40,654 nucleotides of DNA from Brachionus plicatilis (GCA_010279815.1 QEOQ01000433.1:372428-413081), one strand, 5' to 3'. Positions 1 to 11,541 are shown, numbered from the stretch's first letter. Notes: generated from the letters alone by a model not told the origin. Numbers and translations: made by a program.

Positions 1-211
1 CTGTGCAAATTCTGCAAAATTGCACACTATTTAAAAGTATTAAAAATAAAGCGGAATTTATTTGCACAGATTTTGCAGACTTCTGCAGAAGGTGAAACAA
101 CAGTTGTTTCACTTTATTTCACTTACAGAACAAGTTTTTGACTTTTAGAACAAAAGTTATATAATTTTTTTATTTTTGTATTGGAAGTTTTGTATGAAAT
201 TTCACAATGGC
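1..211. mobile_element. Partial palindromic MITE (family A)
   Basis: The window opens inside a small non-autonomous DNA element. Its right terminus ends at 211 with ATTTCACAATGGC. Read in reverse complement it matches the complete copy at 24268-24538 over most of its length, including the GTTCTAAAAGTC and TCTGCAAAATCTGTGC stretches. This copy carries an extra short palindrome near 100-120 (TGAAACAAC, one base, GTTGTTTCA) that the other copy lacks. No coding capacity is seen. Confidence 0.75.
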
Positions 212-628
212 TTATTTTTGTAATAATTACAGTACTGACACGACAAGTGGAATTTACGTAAAATTCCGTAAATTTACGAAGCAATACATGCAAAATTCTC
301 TATTTTTTGATTATTTTCTAATTCACAAAAACTTAACCTTTTAGATTGAAACTATACAATTTTTAATTTTTTAAAGTTTTCTTTTTTATTCTTTATTTTT
401 TAACGACATCGCAAGAATTGGCGCGAAAATGAATAAATAATAATAATAAAATTTTTTTTTATTAAAAAATCACTAATCAAAAATTTTCAACTTTAGAATT
501 TTACGGTTTTTTTCCAAAGTATCTTATTTTATTCCTAAATAATTTACAATTAAAAAGTAGAAATTTCATGCAATTTTTAAATCATAAGAATCAAATAAAT
601 TGTTCTTGAAATATCTTTAATTCAAAAA
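212..628. other. Intergenic, upstream of 7TM copy 1
   Basis: AT-rich sequence. The last ~90 bases (about 540-628) resemble 21670-21758 upstream of the second receptor copy, for example AATCATNAGAATCAAATAAAT, so the duplication included promoter-proximal DNA. No other gene is seen. Confidence 0.5.
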
Positions 629-2958
629 ATGTTGATAAATTTTATTTTACATGTTTTTTGTCTGATTCTCAAAATATCATCTGCATTTGGTAATAAAAAT
701 CGAAATTATATTGCTCAATTTGATAAGTCAAAATCAATTTTAGCAATCAAAAATTTTAATAGTTTTTCAGATGTAAAGTTAAATTATGACATTTATATTA
801 TAAGTGGTCTGGTATTACAAATTGAATTCATCCCTAAAAACTATGTCTATCTCGATTCTAATCTTCAATTTTTAATAAATTTTAAAAAAACTAACTACAA
901 ACAGCTTTTTTATATGAAGTTTTCCAAAATAATAGCATTCAATACCAACAGCTCACTTTTTATTGAATTTAGCAAAAATTACAAATCTGTTAATTTGGCA
1001 TTTTATCATTCAATTTTAAATTATTCAGTCAAGTGCACTGACAATGGAGAAGACGGAATTTTCCGCTATGTTATTTCAATCATTTTTGCTTTCAGTGTAA
1101 AGTATCTACCAAATGCTTGTCCATTTGTTTTCAAAAATACCGATTTCAATAGCCTTGAGTTTCATGGAATAGCCAAGAGCTTTTTGAGCTTTAATCAACT
1201 TGACTTTGATGACACACAAGACCTTGGACAGCTCAATTCCTCCATTTATTTTTCTTTGAATTTTTATTTTTATAAAGGAAAACTGACCAAAAGGATGATG
1301 ATTTTTAGAAATGCCACAAATTTGAGGATACATGGAATGGTGGACAAAATCGAAAGCGAAAGTTTCTATTCGACCAACATCAGAACCATCAATTTCGAAA
1401 TTGATAACGAAATTAGATTTTTAAGTCAAGGAATAGAATGGATGCTTGGGCTTAATGCAGATTCAAAAGTAAATTTAAGTGATTTTAATGAAACTAAGGG
1501 AAAATTCAAAAATTCTGTGAAAATTAATTTTAATCTAAAAAAGATATTATATAATTTTCCTGATTCAGATTTTTGTATTTTTAAAAATTTTCCACATGAC
1601 AGACTTATTTTTTTTATTGTAAAATCTTGCAACTCAAACTGTTCGTGTCTATTGATTTGGATTTTTAAGAATACTTGTCCCATGTACAATTTGTTAAACA
1701 TTCGCAGTCATATATTTTTATGTAGAAACTTAACCGAATTTAACAAAAAAATTAAAGACTGCAAATTTGAACAAATGATACAAAGATGTAATTTGTACAA
1801 AAAGTCTGATTTAATTCTAACAAAAGATGTGATTCTCTATTACTCTGAAAAACTAGAGTTTTTTTCTGTAATTATTTCTTTTATTCTTGTGAGTATATCT
1901 TTTGTCAGCAATAGCTTAAGTCTTTACATTCTCATAAAAGTTGTCTTGTTCCACAACAAGAATTTGCCTCTTTTCTAAATGGCCTCTTTTCTAAAATTGA
2001 AGCTTTCATGCTCGCAAATTGTTCTGTCAACCTTCTCTATTTGCTTTCACGATTCATTTATTTGCTCAAAAAGTGTGTTTATCCAAATAGTGTATTTTGT
2101 CCTGACTTTTATTATTCCTATCAGTCTCAACTTGTTGAAATAGCACTTGTGGACATAATGGGAAATTTATTTAAATTTAGTTCTAATTTTTTACAAATTT
2201 TGGTCTCAATCAAAAGACTAATGCTTTTAGATCCAAATTTTAGCATCAAAATAAATTCTTTAATTAGCTCAAAGATCAATCAAGTGGTACTGGCTTTTTG
2301 TGTTTTAATTTATATAGTTATTCTAATCGCCAGTGAAATAATTACTACCAGGATCAATGATCAGCCATATGGCTTAGATGTGTTGGAACACTTTAATGAA
2401 TATCCAAATCGGAAATACTTTTTTGCCAACTATTTGTCACCAATCCAGCCCATCAGCCTGAATTCTCCCACTAATTCATCAATTATTGTGCTTGTATTTA
2501 CAATTGTTAATATCGCTACAGATAACATTTTGACAGTGATTTTATTTTGCTCAGCTGAAATGATGATTTTGTTAAAGGTACAATCAAATTTGAGAAGAAA
2601 AAAAATACTAAATTTAAATAATGAAGTAAGAGATATTAAAAAACGCAAAAAAATAAATAAATCACTGAATGCAGTTGTTTTTAATTTAATTTTTTTCATT
2701 TTCTACCGAGCTTTAAGCATTTTTATAGCAGTTTTTGTTATATACCAAAAATCGTCAAGCTATCTATCAAAATTCAATATTTGTTCGACTCATCATAAAG
2801 TATGCACAATTGTCCAAGAAATAGATGAAATCTTTTTTATCTTTACGAGCTCTGTGATTTTTTTTTTCTATTTTTATGTTCATCAACCCTTCAAAACAAT
2901 GTTTTGTCTTTTTCTTAAATTAAATAATTCGGTACACTTAAAAAAGTCCTCAAAATGA
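629..2958 (+). pseudogene. 7TM receptor-like gene, copy 1, frameshifted
   Basis: The gene encodes a signal peptide, a ~390-residue ectodomain and a seven-helix membrane domain, as in the intact copy at 21759-24077. It is split into frame 629-1978 and frame 2008-2958. The two copies differ here by an 11-base insertion at about 1966-1976 (GCCTCTTTTCT), which repeats the sequence 16 bases downstream. It shifts the frame just after TM1, and translation would stop at 1976-1978. The rest of both halves is open and over 90% identical by eye to the intact copy, so the break looks recent. A truncated secreted or single-TM product is possible. An assembly error in one copy cannot be excluded. Nothing suggests an intron at the break, because the inserted bases lack splice logic. 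Confidence 0.85.
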
Positions 2959-3256
2959 ATAAATAACTATTTAATGATCTTTTTATTAAATTTAGTATTA
3001 TCTTTATTCTTTTGAACCTGGAAGCTAGTCAATCAATCATTATTTTAGTTAGTGTTGGTGTAATTTTGTTTGACAGACAATTTTAAAATTTTCGTTGCAA
3101 TACTACAATAACCAGCACTACTTGTTGTAGGTAATTCATTAAGTATTTGCCTAACAGTATGTGTCTCTATTTTTTTAAATGAAAATTTACAGTTATTAAT
3201 ATTTTTTGGAAAATTAATTTTGACCGCAACTTCTTTTTGGAAGTGATTTATCCTAA

Positions 3257-3644
3257 CCTAAATATTAGAGTCGGAAAAAGTCCGGTTACACCCTTTAGGT
3301 ACCACCTGTTAGGGTGTTTACCGCGAACTCAAACTTTCTCTTTGAGTGTTTACTTTTTGGCTGCAACCACCGCTGCCACCAATTATGTCACGCCAACAAA
3401 TGGGTGACACAAGCAAGGATAAATAAAAGAATATTTTATTTCACTTGCCAGTGAGTCCAAGTAGAATATACTTCTCCTACTGGTAGCTGGCTTGTTCATT
3501 TATTTATAATAAAGATTAAACAAATAAATAAAGTTTTCACAATCAACTTTCAATATTTAAAAACGACATCTTTAAAATAAAATAAAGTTACTTTGTTTTC
3601 AAGATATTATATTTATATAAAGAAGTTAAACCAAGGGTATGACA
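3257..3644 (-). mobile_element. Truncated LTR retroelement (5' LTR plus leader)
   Basis: This insertion sits inside the LINE fragment and is flanked by a 4-bp repeat CTAA (3253-3256 and 3645-3648). Removing it restores the LINE frame. On the minus strand it begins TGTCATACCC and has an LTR-like block of 259 bp (3386-3644) ending GGCGTGACA, with TGTCA/TGACA termini. A primer-binding-site-like TTGGTGGCAGCGG follows at about 3371-3383. About 115 bp of leader follow (to 3257) and there is no gag, pol or second LTR. Being flanked by a TSD yet lacking a 3' LTR is odd. Confidence 0.6.
3386..3644 (-). repeat. LTR of the truncated element
   Basis: On the plus strand it runs TGTCACGCC...GGGTATGACA, giving the TG...CA ends expected of an LTR. 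The adjacent minus-strand TGGTGGCAGCGG resembles the PBS region of Gypsy-type elements. No second copy of this LTR was noticed in the window. Confidence 0.55.
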
Positions 3645-4110
3645 CTAATGAAATGCTTATCACTGAAGCTTTTACAGTCTTCTTTTGATAAATCTAAACT
3701 TGATTCAATTGATGTGAAAAAAACGTTAAATAAATGACTTATTGACTCAGGATCAGTAGCTGATTCATCACCAAAAGAAATATAATTAGGCTTGATAGAA
3801 TTATTTTTATCAGATTTAATTGTGTAAGTTGATGAATAAAATTCCCAGAACTTTTTCGTATTACAAAAATCATTCATTTTCTTAAACTGAAAATAAGCAA
3901 TCATTTTATCGCTATTTAGTTTGTTAAAATAATTTTTACGATTTAGATATTCATTGTAAGATAATTCCAGTTCTGAAAACTTGTAATTCATATATGCAGT
4001 GTCACGCTCTATTTTAGCTTTATTTAATTCCATATCAAACCATGGTTGAACATAACTACGAATATTGTTTGATGATATGATCATTTCAGGTGAAATAGGG
4101 CATACAATTA

Positions 4111-5026
4111 TCGTTCACCAATAATATTTTTTTTATTCACCAAAAAAATAAAGAATATCACCAAAAAAATATAATCTAAGGCGAAACTCGATTACCAAAA
4201 TTTGACACCTAATTCGTGTATTTTGCCGCAAATTTATTCTTAATTGACACCAGAAAATCACAATTACCTGTTCAAATCAAACCACAAATTCAAAATAGGT
4301 TTCTAAACCAAATTAATTTATCCTTCACCAGTTTAATTTTTTATTCCCCAAAAATATTATAATAGTATTTTTCATAATGTTATTTTACCCCAAATCCTTA
4401 AAAAATCAATTGAAACTCAATCGATACGATGGCCATAATATGTTGAATTTTGAACTTTCTGTACCTAAAAAAATCTTTAGTCTTCATGTCAATCAAATTA
4501 ATTATCAAATTAAAACTTTTTTCTTAATTAAAAAATTGTTTTAATTATATAAAGTGGGAGCATAGGGTACTGTACCATGTTCCGGTTTTTTAAAGTTTCA
4601 TCCTTAATTTTATAGCTTAAATTACTTAAATAATTTTGCTACGTCGTAATTAATAAATAATAACTAAAAATATAACATTCAAAACAAGTGTTTTTAAGAT
4701 TTGCATTTTTTAATTTTTTTTTCTCTATTTTTATTCATTTGGTGTTCAGTTATGCTAATCTTTTTAGCGAAATTAACTACATTAATCATTGAATTTTTCA
4801 GAATTATTCTTATTATTTTTACAAAAAAAAGCTCATTTTTATGAAGGGTTTAGGAACCCTATTCCTATCGGCGAAAAAAGAAACATGGAAGTCATACAAA
4901 GGCAAAACAAGCCTTGATAGTTCAGTAATTATTTTTGGTTTGATTTGTATTATTATTGGTGATTAAAACTATTATTTTGGTTGAAATAAATATTTTTTTG
5001 GTTTAAAATAATTAACAAATTTGGTG
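4111..5026. other. Non-coding AT-rich stretch
   Basis: No credible ORF. A 12-bp inverted pair, TCACCAATAATA (4115-4126) and TATTATTGGTGA (about 4952-4963), with CCAAAAAAAT-type repeats near both ends, hints at an old palindromic element of ~850 bp. This is weakly supported. Confidence 0.3.
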
Positions 5027-5558
5027 AAAAAATAAGGCAAATTGAAGTTCATGATCAAATGTAAATTTCAAATCAAAATTTTTAGTTTTTGATTCAAATA
5101 AAATGGTATTTTTTCAATTTTTTAATAATAAATGACTATACTTTATTAAACATTATTTGTTTAATCTATAATTAGATAGAAAATTATATGAATTTTTGTC
5201 TGAAGTAAAAATAAAATCTTAATCGATATTTTGAAATTTTCCAATACAAAATTTAACATTGTTTCTACGTAATATATTTTAATTAATATTAAAATATCAT
5301 TTAAAGTCATAATTTGGATACCTTAATGTCGATTTTAAATTTGTCTTTAAAATTTTCAAATAAAGTTTTTAGAAGAATCAATTAGAGGTCAATTAGAAAA
5401 AAAAGAATTGTTTTTTTTTTATATAAAATAATAAACATCTTATGTTTAATTTAAAAAAACATTAAAAAAATCAAATTTCATCATTTTTATTAAGATTTGA
5501 ATCAATTAAATTTTGATCATTTGATTATGATCATGAACTTCAAGTTGCCAAAAAATAA
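5027..5558. mobile_element. MITE (family J) with 9-bp TSD
   Basis: Terminal inverted repeats are GGCAAATTGAAGTTCATGAT at 5036 and its near-complement ending GAACTTCAAGTTGCC at 5549. They are flanked by the direct repeat AAAAAATAA at 5027-5035 and 5550-5558. The interior is AT-rich and non-coding. A diverged relative lies at 27638-28178. Confidence 0.75.
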
Positions 5559-5649
5559 TAATTTTTTTGGTGAAATAAAATTGTTTTGGTTTAAAAGAAA
5601 AGAAAGAAAAGAAAAAAAAAATTTGAAATTTGATTTGGAATCAAAACTT

Positions 5650-7318
5650 ACTGCTCTTTCTATCACTTGGTAAAACCATCATTATCTATCGTCATACAAA
5701 CATTTTGTATCCGTATCAATCTAATCGATCAGCCTTTATTGAAACACCTTTACCGCTCGAACCTTCCTTCCAATGCCCACTGCGGGTGGTCAAAATGAAG
5801 TCGACATAACGGCTTCTAAAAAAAAGAAAACAAAGTACAAAAAAAAGATTGAGGAACTAAAATCCGAAATAAGGAAACTCACAGAATACAAAACGAGCTT
5901 ACAAGAAATTAACTCACCAGATAAAACTTGCAAAAAAAGAAAAAGACAAAACCAATCAAACTCACAACAATCTCACAGACTACTACCCTTACCCTCCTCC
6001 TCAGACATATCAGTCTCATCCGAATCATCTAACTACCCAGAAGAAGAAACTGATATAGACGAACAAATGGACCACTCATATATACCTTCTAAACACACTA
6101 ACACTGATCTAAAAATAGTTGATCAACCCGCCATTACAAAAGTGATTACCCAATTCAAGCATATAGTCAAAATTAGAGGCGTAAACCAGCTAAAATTTTC
6201 CCACCCAAAAAAACTGAATGACGAAATAGTAAGAAACAAAGGAACTGTATCAATTGATAAAGCTTTTTTCAACACTCACAACAATTTCCTTTACTTATTC
6301 ACAAATGATGATAATAGTCATGAAACCCTATCTAACAACTGGCTACCAAACGCATTCGAAAACGAAAACGGCGTCGAGGTCGTTAAAACTGAACCCAAGA
6401 AACACTTTATTGCGATTTACAACTTTGACACAACAATCGACATCGACAAAGACGAGTACATTAAAAGCATCTTCCTAGAGAATGGTATATTAAACTCAAA
6501 ACGTATTATAAAAAAAAAAGAAAACAGAGTCATTCCCGTTGTCCGTGCCGAAATATTTAATACAGAAACGTTTAATAAACTAGTAAAATATGGTCTTAGA
6601 ATCAGCCCACTAAACTACAGAGTTGAAGAATGGAAATTCGAAGATAGTCCCATACAATGTTTCAACTGCCTTGAATTCGGCCATCAAAAGAAAAACTGTG
6701 TCAAAGTTCTCCGTTGTCTCATCTGCTCTGACTTCAATCATCATCATACAGATTGTCAGAACAAAAATAAACTTAAATGCGCTAACTGTAATGGTGAACA
6801 CGCCGCATGCAGTAAAAGCTGCCCTAAAGCCAAAGAAGCTTTGGACTTACAAACAAAAGCTAAAGAAGCCAAATTCATAAAGAAATTTAGTAGTCTAGTC
6901 ACTCAAAACAGTAACTCCTTAAACAATTACACACAAAAACAAATACCTCAATTAAATAATCAAACAACTACAATACTTGCCAACCTAATAGCCACCTTGA
7001 TCTCAAAACCCAACCACCACCTACTCAATCAACTAAACGTTATATTAAGTAAACACAAACAGTCATGCTAAACACAATCAAACTAGCCCACCTCAATGTA
7101 CAATCAATCAAAAACAAATACTACACTCTAATTAATTATATTAATGAAAATAAAATAGATATTCTAATCCTAAACGAAACATTCCTCGAGCTAAGCAACG
7201 ACCCGCACCTAAGTCTTATCAATAACTTCAAATTAATACGTAACGACAGACCAACAAGAGGAGGAGGTTCTGCTATTCTCATAAATAACAACCTAGACTT
7301 CAGCGTTACAAAATACAG
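5650..7318 (+). mobile_element. LINE 1 (5' part only)
   Basis: This is the 5' portion of a two-ORF non-LTR retrotransposon. It has a putative 5' UTR (about 5650-5772), complete ORF1 and the first ~84 codons of ORF2. It is visibly less AT-biased than its surroundings. The 3' part, including RT, is missing, and the sequence passes directly into a gag-derived segment near 7313-7319. LINE copies usually lose the 5' end, so this polarity is unusual. Confidence 0.75.
5773..7071 (+). CDS. LINE ORF1 (zinc-knuckle RNA-binding protein)
   Basis: This 432-aa protein is of the ORF1/Gag-like type found in Jockey/I/CR1-class LINEs; such proteins bind element RNA as a ribonucleoprotein. A Lys/Glu-rich probable coiled coil spans about residues 16-50, followed by a Ser-rich stretch and an RRM-like middle region. 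Three Cys/His knuckles start at about residue 296: CFNCLEFGHQKKNC, CLICSDFNHHHTDC and CANCNGEHAACSKSC. ATG at 5773 is the first in frame. The stop overlaps the ORF2 start (ATGCTAA, 7065-7071), an arrangement typical of termination-reinitiation or frameshift coupling. No internal stop is seen, so the ORF1 itself looks young. Clade assignment is an inference. Confidence 0.85.
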   Translation: MPTAGGQNEVDITASKKKKTKYKKKIEELKSEIRKLTEYKTSLQEINSPDKTCKKRKRQNQSNSQQSHRLLPLPSSSDISVSSESSNYPEEETDIDEQMDHSYIPSKHTNTDLKIVDQPAITKVITQFKHIVKIRGVNQLKFSHPKKLNDEIVRNKGTVSIDKAFFNTHNNFLYLFTNDDNSHETLSNNWLPNAFENENGVEVVKTEPKKHFIAIYNFDTTIDIDKDEYIKSIFLENGILNSKRIIKKKENRVIPVVRAEIFNTETFNKLVKYGLRISPLNYRVEEWKFEDSPIQCFNCLEFGHQKKNCVKVLRCLICSDFNHHHTDCQNKNKLKCANCNGEHAACSKSCPKAKEALDLQTKAKEAKFIKKFSSLVTQNSNSLNNYTQKQIPQLNNQTTTILANLIATLISKPNHHLLNQLNVILSKHKQSC

Positions 7319-7334
7319 TTTTTTGTTTTTTTAA
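7065..7334 (+). pseudogene. LINE 1 ORF2 N-terminus (AP endonuclease), truncated
   Basis: The start of an apurinic-type endonuclease domain: LAHLNVQSIKNKY (catalytic Asn region), DILILNETFL (catalytic Glu region) and RNDRPTRGGGSAILI. About 84 residues are genuine. From about 7313 the sequence is the gag-derived segment and the frame soon stops. The GDFN and SDH motifs and all of RT are absent, so this copy cannot be active. Confidence 0.8.
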
Positions 7335-7632
7335 ATCTTTGAAGCTATCTCTTTTATATGAAAAATTATTGTTTTTATTTTTACATTAGTTTTAACAAAG
7401 TTAACTTTAAATATGCAGCTTACCGCTGATTTCTAAAGGTATCTTTGAGCTCTTTTTCATATTCGAACCAGTTACTTTTTGACTCAATATGTCTTTTTAA
7501 TATTAACAATGGTAACTCAGCCACAAAATTAACGACTGCATTCAGTCGATCTTCATCAGGAATTTTTGCAGCTATAAAACCTTGCTTGAACATAAAAAGC
7601 CAATCTTCTAAATCATCTTTACCAGAAAATTA
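7313..7632 (-). pseudogene. Gypsy gag fragment fused to LINE 1
   Basis: This segment is about 98% identical, in the same orientation, to 12203-12524 inside the gag of the minus-strand Gypsy element B. Only about six differences were noticed. The left junction lies inside LINE ORF2 at the shared bases ATACAG. The right junction is near ACCAGAAAATT. At one position it keeps an AGA codon where the 12.3-kb copy has TGA, so the 12.3-kb copy is not its exact parent. Confidence 0.8.
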
Positions 7633-8173
7633 ATTTATTATAAATAATAATTTAATAAATAATTTACTATAAAGATTTATATATTATATTAAGAAAAAAA
7701 GTAATCGATTTTTGATTCGATTTTTTGAAAAATTTTAATTTCAAATCGAGTTTTTTCAAAAACAAAAAGCACACTTCTCCAAGGTAATTTTCGAAGCTCA
7801 CTCTCATGCTTTTTGGATGAAATTTTACATCCTAATAGCTGGTGAGATTACCTTTAGAACGCTTCTTTGATAATTGTAAATACCAATCAATAAAAACGTA
7901 TTTTTTAATTTTTCATCGCTTTCAATAATTTATTCAAACAATCGAGACACGACGTTAAGATTGTCTTTAGAATTCAGTTCGTGTGCAAACTGATTTTTGG
8001 TAACTTTAAATTAAATTACCATAATTTTTTCTAATAATTTTTGTACATAAATTAATTTTATAATTGTTGAATATTTATTTTATTTTATTTTTACCCTGAT
8101 TTACATTTGCAATTTTATATTTTTTTTTTTTTTTTGAATTTTTATATTTTATTTTTATTTTTATTCCTTTAAA
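7633..8173. other. Spacer and probable 5' UTR of LINE 2
   Basis: AT-rich. It contains an imperfect hairpin (TTTTTGATTCGATTTTTTG against CAAATCGAGTTTTTTCAAAAA, 7700-7765). The minus strand of about 7850-8005 has a short coding-like stretch with one stop, too weak to name. The last ~100 bases before 8174 are T-rich and probably belong to LINE 2. Confidence 0.3.
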
Positions 8174-11100
8174 ATGCCTAAAATTGCTCTTTCAAAACAA
8201 CATATTTGTAACAACTGCCAGAAAGAATATTCTTATAAAGCTTGGTACGACAAGCATATTGAAACTTGTAATCTCAAAAGGAAAGATAAAACTTGTAAAA
8301 AAACTGTTTCTCCGGGGAAAATAAATAATAATTTTCAATGTTTAAATTGTTCAACTTTTTTCAATGTTAAAAAAATCTTTAATGATCATTTAAAAATTTG
8401 TAAATCAGTCTTAATATCTGGGGATTTACTTAATGAGTTCAATTTTTCTGATGAGTATTTTAATGAGTCTTTTAAAATACCCAGATATGAAAACTATATT
8501 GATAAACTTGATGATATTTGTAAAAGCTATTCTAATAATTTAAAGATTTGTCATTTAAATGTAAACTCACTCTTTTTAAAAGTTTCTGAAATTAGTAAAC
8601 TTCTGGACTTGAACTTATTTGACATTGTTTGTTTAAATGAAACAAAGCTAGACAATACTATCCCTGATTCATTTATAAAAAAACCCTCTTACATTGTCCG
8701 GAGAGATAGGATGAGAAATGGTGGAGGTATAATGGTTATTGTCAAAAAGCATCTTACTATTTCAAATTGTCATATTTCTGATGATTTTGAAATGATTAGT
8801 TTCAAGATCAATTCGAAATCAAGTTGTTTAAACGTTGTTTCATGTTATAAGCCTCCTCGTACACCGAATAATGAATTTTTAGACTATCTTGAAAAAGTAA
8901 GACTAAACTTGGACACTAATGAACCAATTGTTATTGTTGGTGACTTTAATATCAATCAAGGAAGAATAAATGGTCAATGTCTGAAAGAATTTTTGGAAAA
9001 TAATGGGCTAAAAACAGTTGTTTCGTCACCTACCCGTCTGTGTGTCAGTAAGTTTAAATCAAACGGATCTGAATTGGATTTTTCAACCATTATTGATCAT
9101 CTGATTGTTGATGATGACCAATCAATAGCTTGTGAAGTTATTGGATGTCCTTTTAGTGACCATATATTTGTGGTTGGTGCTATCGAGTTTGAAGTAGGTA
9201 AACCGATTGATCCTTTAACATTTTACAGAAATCTTTCAACGGTTAATCTGAATCAGTTGAAGAATGAATTGTTAAAAGCAGATTTTTCATTAATGGATAA
9301 ATTGTGTACAATTGAGGACAAGTGGGATTACCTTAAAAGTGTGATATTTGAGAAAATGGATTTATTCTGCCCGTTAAAACAAGCCAAAAAAAAAGATAAC
9401 ACTAATCACAACTCATGGTTTGACTCTGATCTCCAAAGTTTGAAGGATAAAAGAGACTACTTATATCAGCTTTTTATTGCTTCTAAGAGTCAGGCTCATT
9501 ATGAGGTTTATAAATCAGCGAGAAAAGAGTTTAAATCATTAAATCGGCAAAAGATGAAAGATTTTTTTGCACTAAAATCCGCAAAAGATTTCAAAAACTC
9601 TAAGAAATTTTGGAAATTTTACAAATCCTCAATTAAGATCAAAAGTGATGTTTCAGTTGATAATCTAGATAACTTTGAGATTGTTTATGATATGAATAAA
9701 GCTCAGACAACTGAAGAAAAAGCGAATATGTTTAACAAATTCTTTACTTCGATTGAACCATCTTTCAAAACATCAGAAAATGACAGTGCGAAATATATAT
9801 TTAATCAATTCAAAACAATGAAAACTAAATATAAATTGAATACCCCTTCGTTTTCATTTAAAAAATTTTCCGATAGTGATATCGAATCAGTCTTAAAAGA
9901 ACTATCTAGTAATAGTTCATCTGGAGCAGTTGGCATTGACACGAAAATTTTAAAGGAGTTACATGAGTTTTTTGTCCTGGTTTTTAAAAATTTTTTCAAT
10001 GAATGCTTAAGTTACAAAAAAAATACCAAATGAGTGGAAATCTGCGGAAGTCACACCACTTTTCAAAAACAAAGGTGACCGAAGTGATATCAATAATTAC
10101 AGGGGGATATCAGTACTTTCTCCTTTATCAAAATTATTTGAGAAGCTAATTTCAAGGCAAATTACTAATCATTTTGAAAAAAATAACTTATTTTTTTCTG
10201 GACAGCATGGTTTTCGCAAGGGTTTCTCTTGTGAAACGGCTTTACATGAATTTATTTCAGACCTTAATCGCTCTACCGATCGAAAACTTTTAACAATGAT
10301 TCTATTCATTGATTTTCGTAAAGCTTTGTATTTAGTGGACTCTAATCTACTTTTATTAAAGCTATTTCATTATGGTTTCGACAATGACTCATTGGCTTTA
10401 TTGTCTGACTATTTTATTAACAGAATGCAAATGGTCAAATTGAATCTGTTATTCTCAAGTTTATTGCCTATACTTCTGGGTGTTCCTCAAGGTTCTGTAT
10501 TAGGACCACTATTCTTCCTTATTTTTATAAACGATATTGTCTACTGCCTTAACGATTTATTTATCAAACTTTTCGCTGATGATACAACAATCTACAAATC
10601 AGGCGACAATTTTGATAATCTGGTTAAGTTTTTCAACAATAAGTTAGCTGGACTTTTTGAATGGTATTTGTTCAATCGTCTAGAAATTAATTGGTCAAAA
10701 ACGTATGTAATGTTTGTACATAATATGCGGATCCGAGTTCCAGACAGTGTAACCTTGAATGGTTTTAAAATACAAGTAGTGAACGAATTCAAACTGCTTG
10801 GGGTATTGATTGACAATAAATTAAATTTTAAAAAATATGTTACAAATCTCTGTTTAATTGTAAATAAGAGACTTTTTTCTATTAGTAATCTTTTCTATCT
10901 TTGTACATCTGTTAAAATTCAGTTTTTTAAAACATTTATTTTACCACATTTTGATTATTGTTGTTCTCTTATTAGTTATTTTTCAAAAGAATCAATACAA
11001 AAATTATCTGACTATTATTATTTTTGTTTATTTAAACTATTCAAATTTAAATTTAATTCTTTTGATTTTAATATGGTAAATAACTTCTTAGAAAAATATG

Positions 11101-11438
11101 GATTATTTTCTTTTCAACATAGGTTTTTGTCAAGAATGCTCAATTTTTCATACAAGATTTGGAATTTTGATGATGATAGAATTGATTTGAAAAACAAGTT
11201 GATTTTCAATGAAGAAAGAAAGCTAATGTATGACTTAAGAAATAAAGATCTTCTTTTTGAACCTGGGATAAAGTCAAAATATGGAACCAATACATTTGAG
11301 TATATCTACTCAAGACTGATAAACAAATTTGTAATTTTTAAAAAGGACTTAAGCTTCAAACACTTTAATTGTCAATTTTTAATAATATTAATTTCATTTA
11401 TGCAAAAACACTTAGTTTTTATTCAAAATTTGATTTAA
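8174..11438 (+). pseudogene. LINE 2 ORF: zinc fingers, AP endonuclease, reverse transcriptase
   Basis: A single-ORF non-LTR retrotransposon protein of roughly 1,080 residues when both frames are counted. Two C2H2-like fingers lie at about residues 12-32 and 56-76. The AP endonuclease spans about 122-340 with N129, E156, GDFN (256-259) and SDH (328-330). The RT follows, with PQGSVLGP and the FADD catalytic motif. The frame breaks at the 8-A run 10016-10023: seven As would give KKIPNEW, the usual RT motif, so one base was probably gained. The second frame is open to 11438. RT motif A reads DFRKALYLVD where DFRKAFD would be expected. The first Asp is kept, but the second conserved Asp has been lost. 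Otherwise the copy is well preserved. Confidence 0.88.
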
Positions 11439-11541
11439 AATTGAAAACATTATATTTTGAAATTTAAACTTTTTTTTACATTTATTTTTATTTTAATTTG
11501 TAATTATTAAATTTATTTGAATAAAGAAAAGTTTCATCAGG

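Larger units (their letters stand above)
3057..4110 (-). pseudogene. LINE ORF2 fragment, interrupted
   Basis: This is part of a non-LTR retrotransposon polyprotein, from the endonuclease-RT linker into the start of RT. Residues QPWFDMELNKAKIERD, KKFWEFYSS and LFNVFFTSIESS match in order the same linker in the LINE at 8174-11438 (NSWFDSDLQSLKDKRD, KKFWKFYKSS, MFNKFFTSIEPS). The frame runs from about 4110 to 3649, is broken by a 388-bp insertion (3257-3644), and resumes at 3256 with RINHFQKEVAVKI, then the FSFKKI and LPTTSSAG motifs that precede RT, down to about 3057. Both ends of the LINE are missing. It belongs to a related family, not the same copy family, as the 8-11 kb LINE. Confidence 0.8.

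Noticed and set aside
1106..1701. Antisense open stretches inside the 7TM gene
   Set aside because: They are shadows of the sense frame and lack their own composition or conservation.
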